NCBI GenBank assembly: GCA_020350865.1
Contig: CP070726.1
Location: 2,281,230-2,288,365 of the forward strand
Direction: 5' to 3'
From: Thermoplasmata archaeon
GTDB taxonomy: Archaea > Thermoplasmatota > Thermoplasmata > GCA-020350865
DNA length: 7,136 nucleotides
A model generated the notes under the pieces. It saw only the letters and a list, made by a program, of their open reading frames with translations, made no database searches and was not told the DNA's origin. Positions 6,395-7,136 of the stretch are shown here, one piece after another (position 1 is the first letter of the stretch; each line of letters starts with the position of its first letter). Both the position numbers and the translations under genes were made by a program.

Positions 6395-7136
6395 ATGATC
6401 CTATTGAACAACATATACCTCTCAGATAAACCTTTCTTCAACGTGAGATATCCTCTTTACGACCTCAACCTGTTCAATGTGAATCTCCGCAAGTACGAGT
6501 TGAAAAACATCGTAAGGAGTGTGGAATTTGAAAAAGCACGAACAAATTACGTGCCAGATAGTGACTTTCTTTCAAGTGATCTACCCAGATATTCCGACCT
6601 GAGGGACTGCTTCATCACATCGGCATTCCTCAAGTTTCCCAACTTCGAAAAGGTGAAGAGGGAACTGCTTTATCTGGCTGAGACCATAATGAGCCCGGGT
6701 GGAAGGGCAAAACCCCTATACTTGGCTCTGGATACGAACATGGTTTACCTCAAGTTCTTTTCACGTTACTTCCCGCTGGAGGGGCCGGATGGAAAGAAGG
6801 TCACCGCCATTGACTTCAGGATCGCCCTAAGCGACATGGTAAAGGAAGAAATCGATGCCCAAATCAAATACAAGTACAGGGCATCCAACATAAACAGGAT
6901 GAAGAAGGCCATGGGACACAAGGAAGTGGTTGACCAGTTCTTCAATGCCAGCTGCCGGAAAACCCGCATCGCAAAGAGCGCGCAAAATGAGATAAAACTG
7001 CTGTTCGCAGCCCTTGAAGCCGAGAGAGCCGAATCCCAGCCCTTTGTGAACGATAGGGAGGAAAGGGACAGGCTCATCGCCAAATCCTACTCAAGTTTTG
7101 AAAAGGAGCGCAATGGGGAGATGCTGCTGTTAACTG
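6395..7136 (+). CDS. PIN-domain ribonuclease-like protein, C-terminus beyond right edge
   Basis: 247 residues are visible without a stop. The start is ATG 6395 with GAAAGGA (6384-6390) just upstream. An in-frame GTG at 6374, one base after the previous stop, is possible but has no site at normal spacing. Residues 1-107 are an N-terminal region I do not recognise. From about 108 the pattern is PIN-like: YLALDTNMVYLKFF with D113 and N115 (motif 1), ALSDMVKEEID with E151/E152 (motif 2), a long mostly helical insertion (about 155-215), then NDREERDRLIAKSY with D220/D225 (motif 3). The strand EMLLLT (242-247) ends the window where PIN proteins usually continue with the last acidic residue. PIN domains are Mg/Mn-dependent RNases (VapC toxins, Nob1, Smg6). 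Close linkage to the CARF-like gene suggests a controlled RNase effector. Substrate unknown; a VapC-like toxin is less likely given the large N-terminus. Confidence 0.72.
   Translation, partial: MILLNNIYLSDKPFFNVRYPLYDLNLFNVNLRKYELKNIVRSVEFEKARTNYVPDSDFLSSDLPRYSDLRDCFITSAFLKFPNFEKVKRELLYLAETIMSPGGRAKPLYLALDTNMVYLKFFSRYFPLEGPDGKKVTAIDFRIALSDMVKEEIDAQIKYKYRASNINRMKKAMGHKEVVDQFFNASCRKTRIAKSAQNEIKLLFAALEAERAESQPFVNDREERDRLIAKSYSSFEKERNGEMLLLT

Noticed and set aside
6766..7083. 105-codon minus-strand frame opposite the PIN gene
   Set aside because: Ser/Leu-rich antisense product; the plus strand holds ordered PIN motifs.
1..7136. CRISPR array, cas genes, tRNA, insertion sequence ends
   Set aside because: Searched by eye on both strands; no regularly spaced repeats, transposase motifs, terminal inverted repeats or cloverleaf-like sequence were found.

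Overview
The window looks archaeal, most likely Thermoplasmatota or a related euryarchaeal lineage. This is an inference from large Sec-type secreted proteins built of beta-helix and Ig-like modules, tandem 'GWN...WIY' C-terminal domains, TATA-like boxes upstream of genes, GGAGG/GGTG-type ribosome binding sites, TTG starts, and heavy use of AGG/AGA arginine codons. No rRNA, tRNA, CRISPR array or insertion sequence is visible.

Left part (1-3528, minus strand): two genes for paralogous secreted right-handed beta-helix proteins. The first (1-693) runs off the left edge; only its N-terminal 231 residues are present. The second (904-3528) is complete at 874 residues: signal peptide, parallel beta-helix, carboxypeptidase-regulatory-like domain, Ig-like domain, Fn3-like domain, and two tandem C-terminal GWN modules. 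The two share an aligned N-terminal segment, including an exact 18-base match.

Middle (3529-5779): a 442-base divergent intergenic region with a conspicuous TATATATATA tract, a triple CAGTT repeat and a long leader. It leads into a 602-residue secreted protein on the plus strand, starting at TTG, with a nidogen-like beta-sandwich, a jelly-roll/MAM-like domain and a CARDB-like domain. These three secreted proteins probably act at the cell surface; none shows a recognisable enzyme active site.

Right part (5780-7136, plus strand): a compact two-gene unit of a different kind. The first gene encodes a 160-residue stand-alone CARF-like (CRISPR-associated Rossmann fold) protein with the motif EVTPGRKAM. 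Twenty-two bases later begins a protein with a PIN-type ribonuclease domain (ALDTN motif, then SDMVKEE, then RDRLIAKSY), cut by the right edge at LLLT, just where the last PIN acidic residue is expected. A separate nucleotide-sensor-like protein next to a PIN nuclease suggests a signal-gated RNase module (defence or stress response). This is the most interesting part of the window, and its biological role is inferred, not shown.
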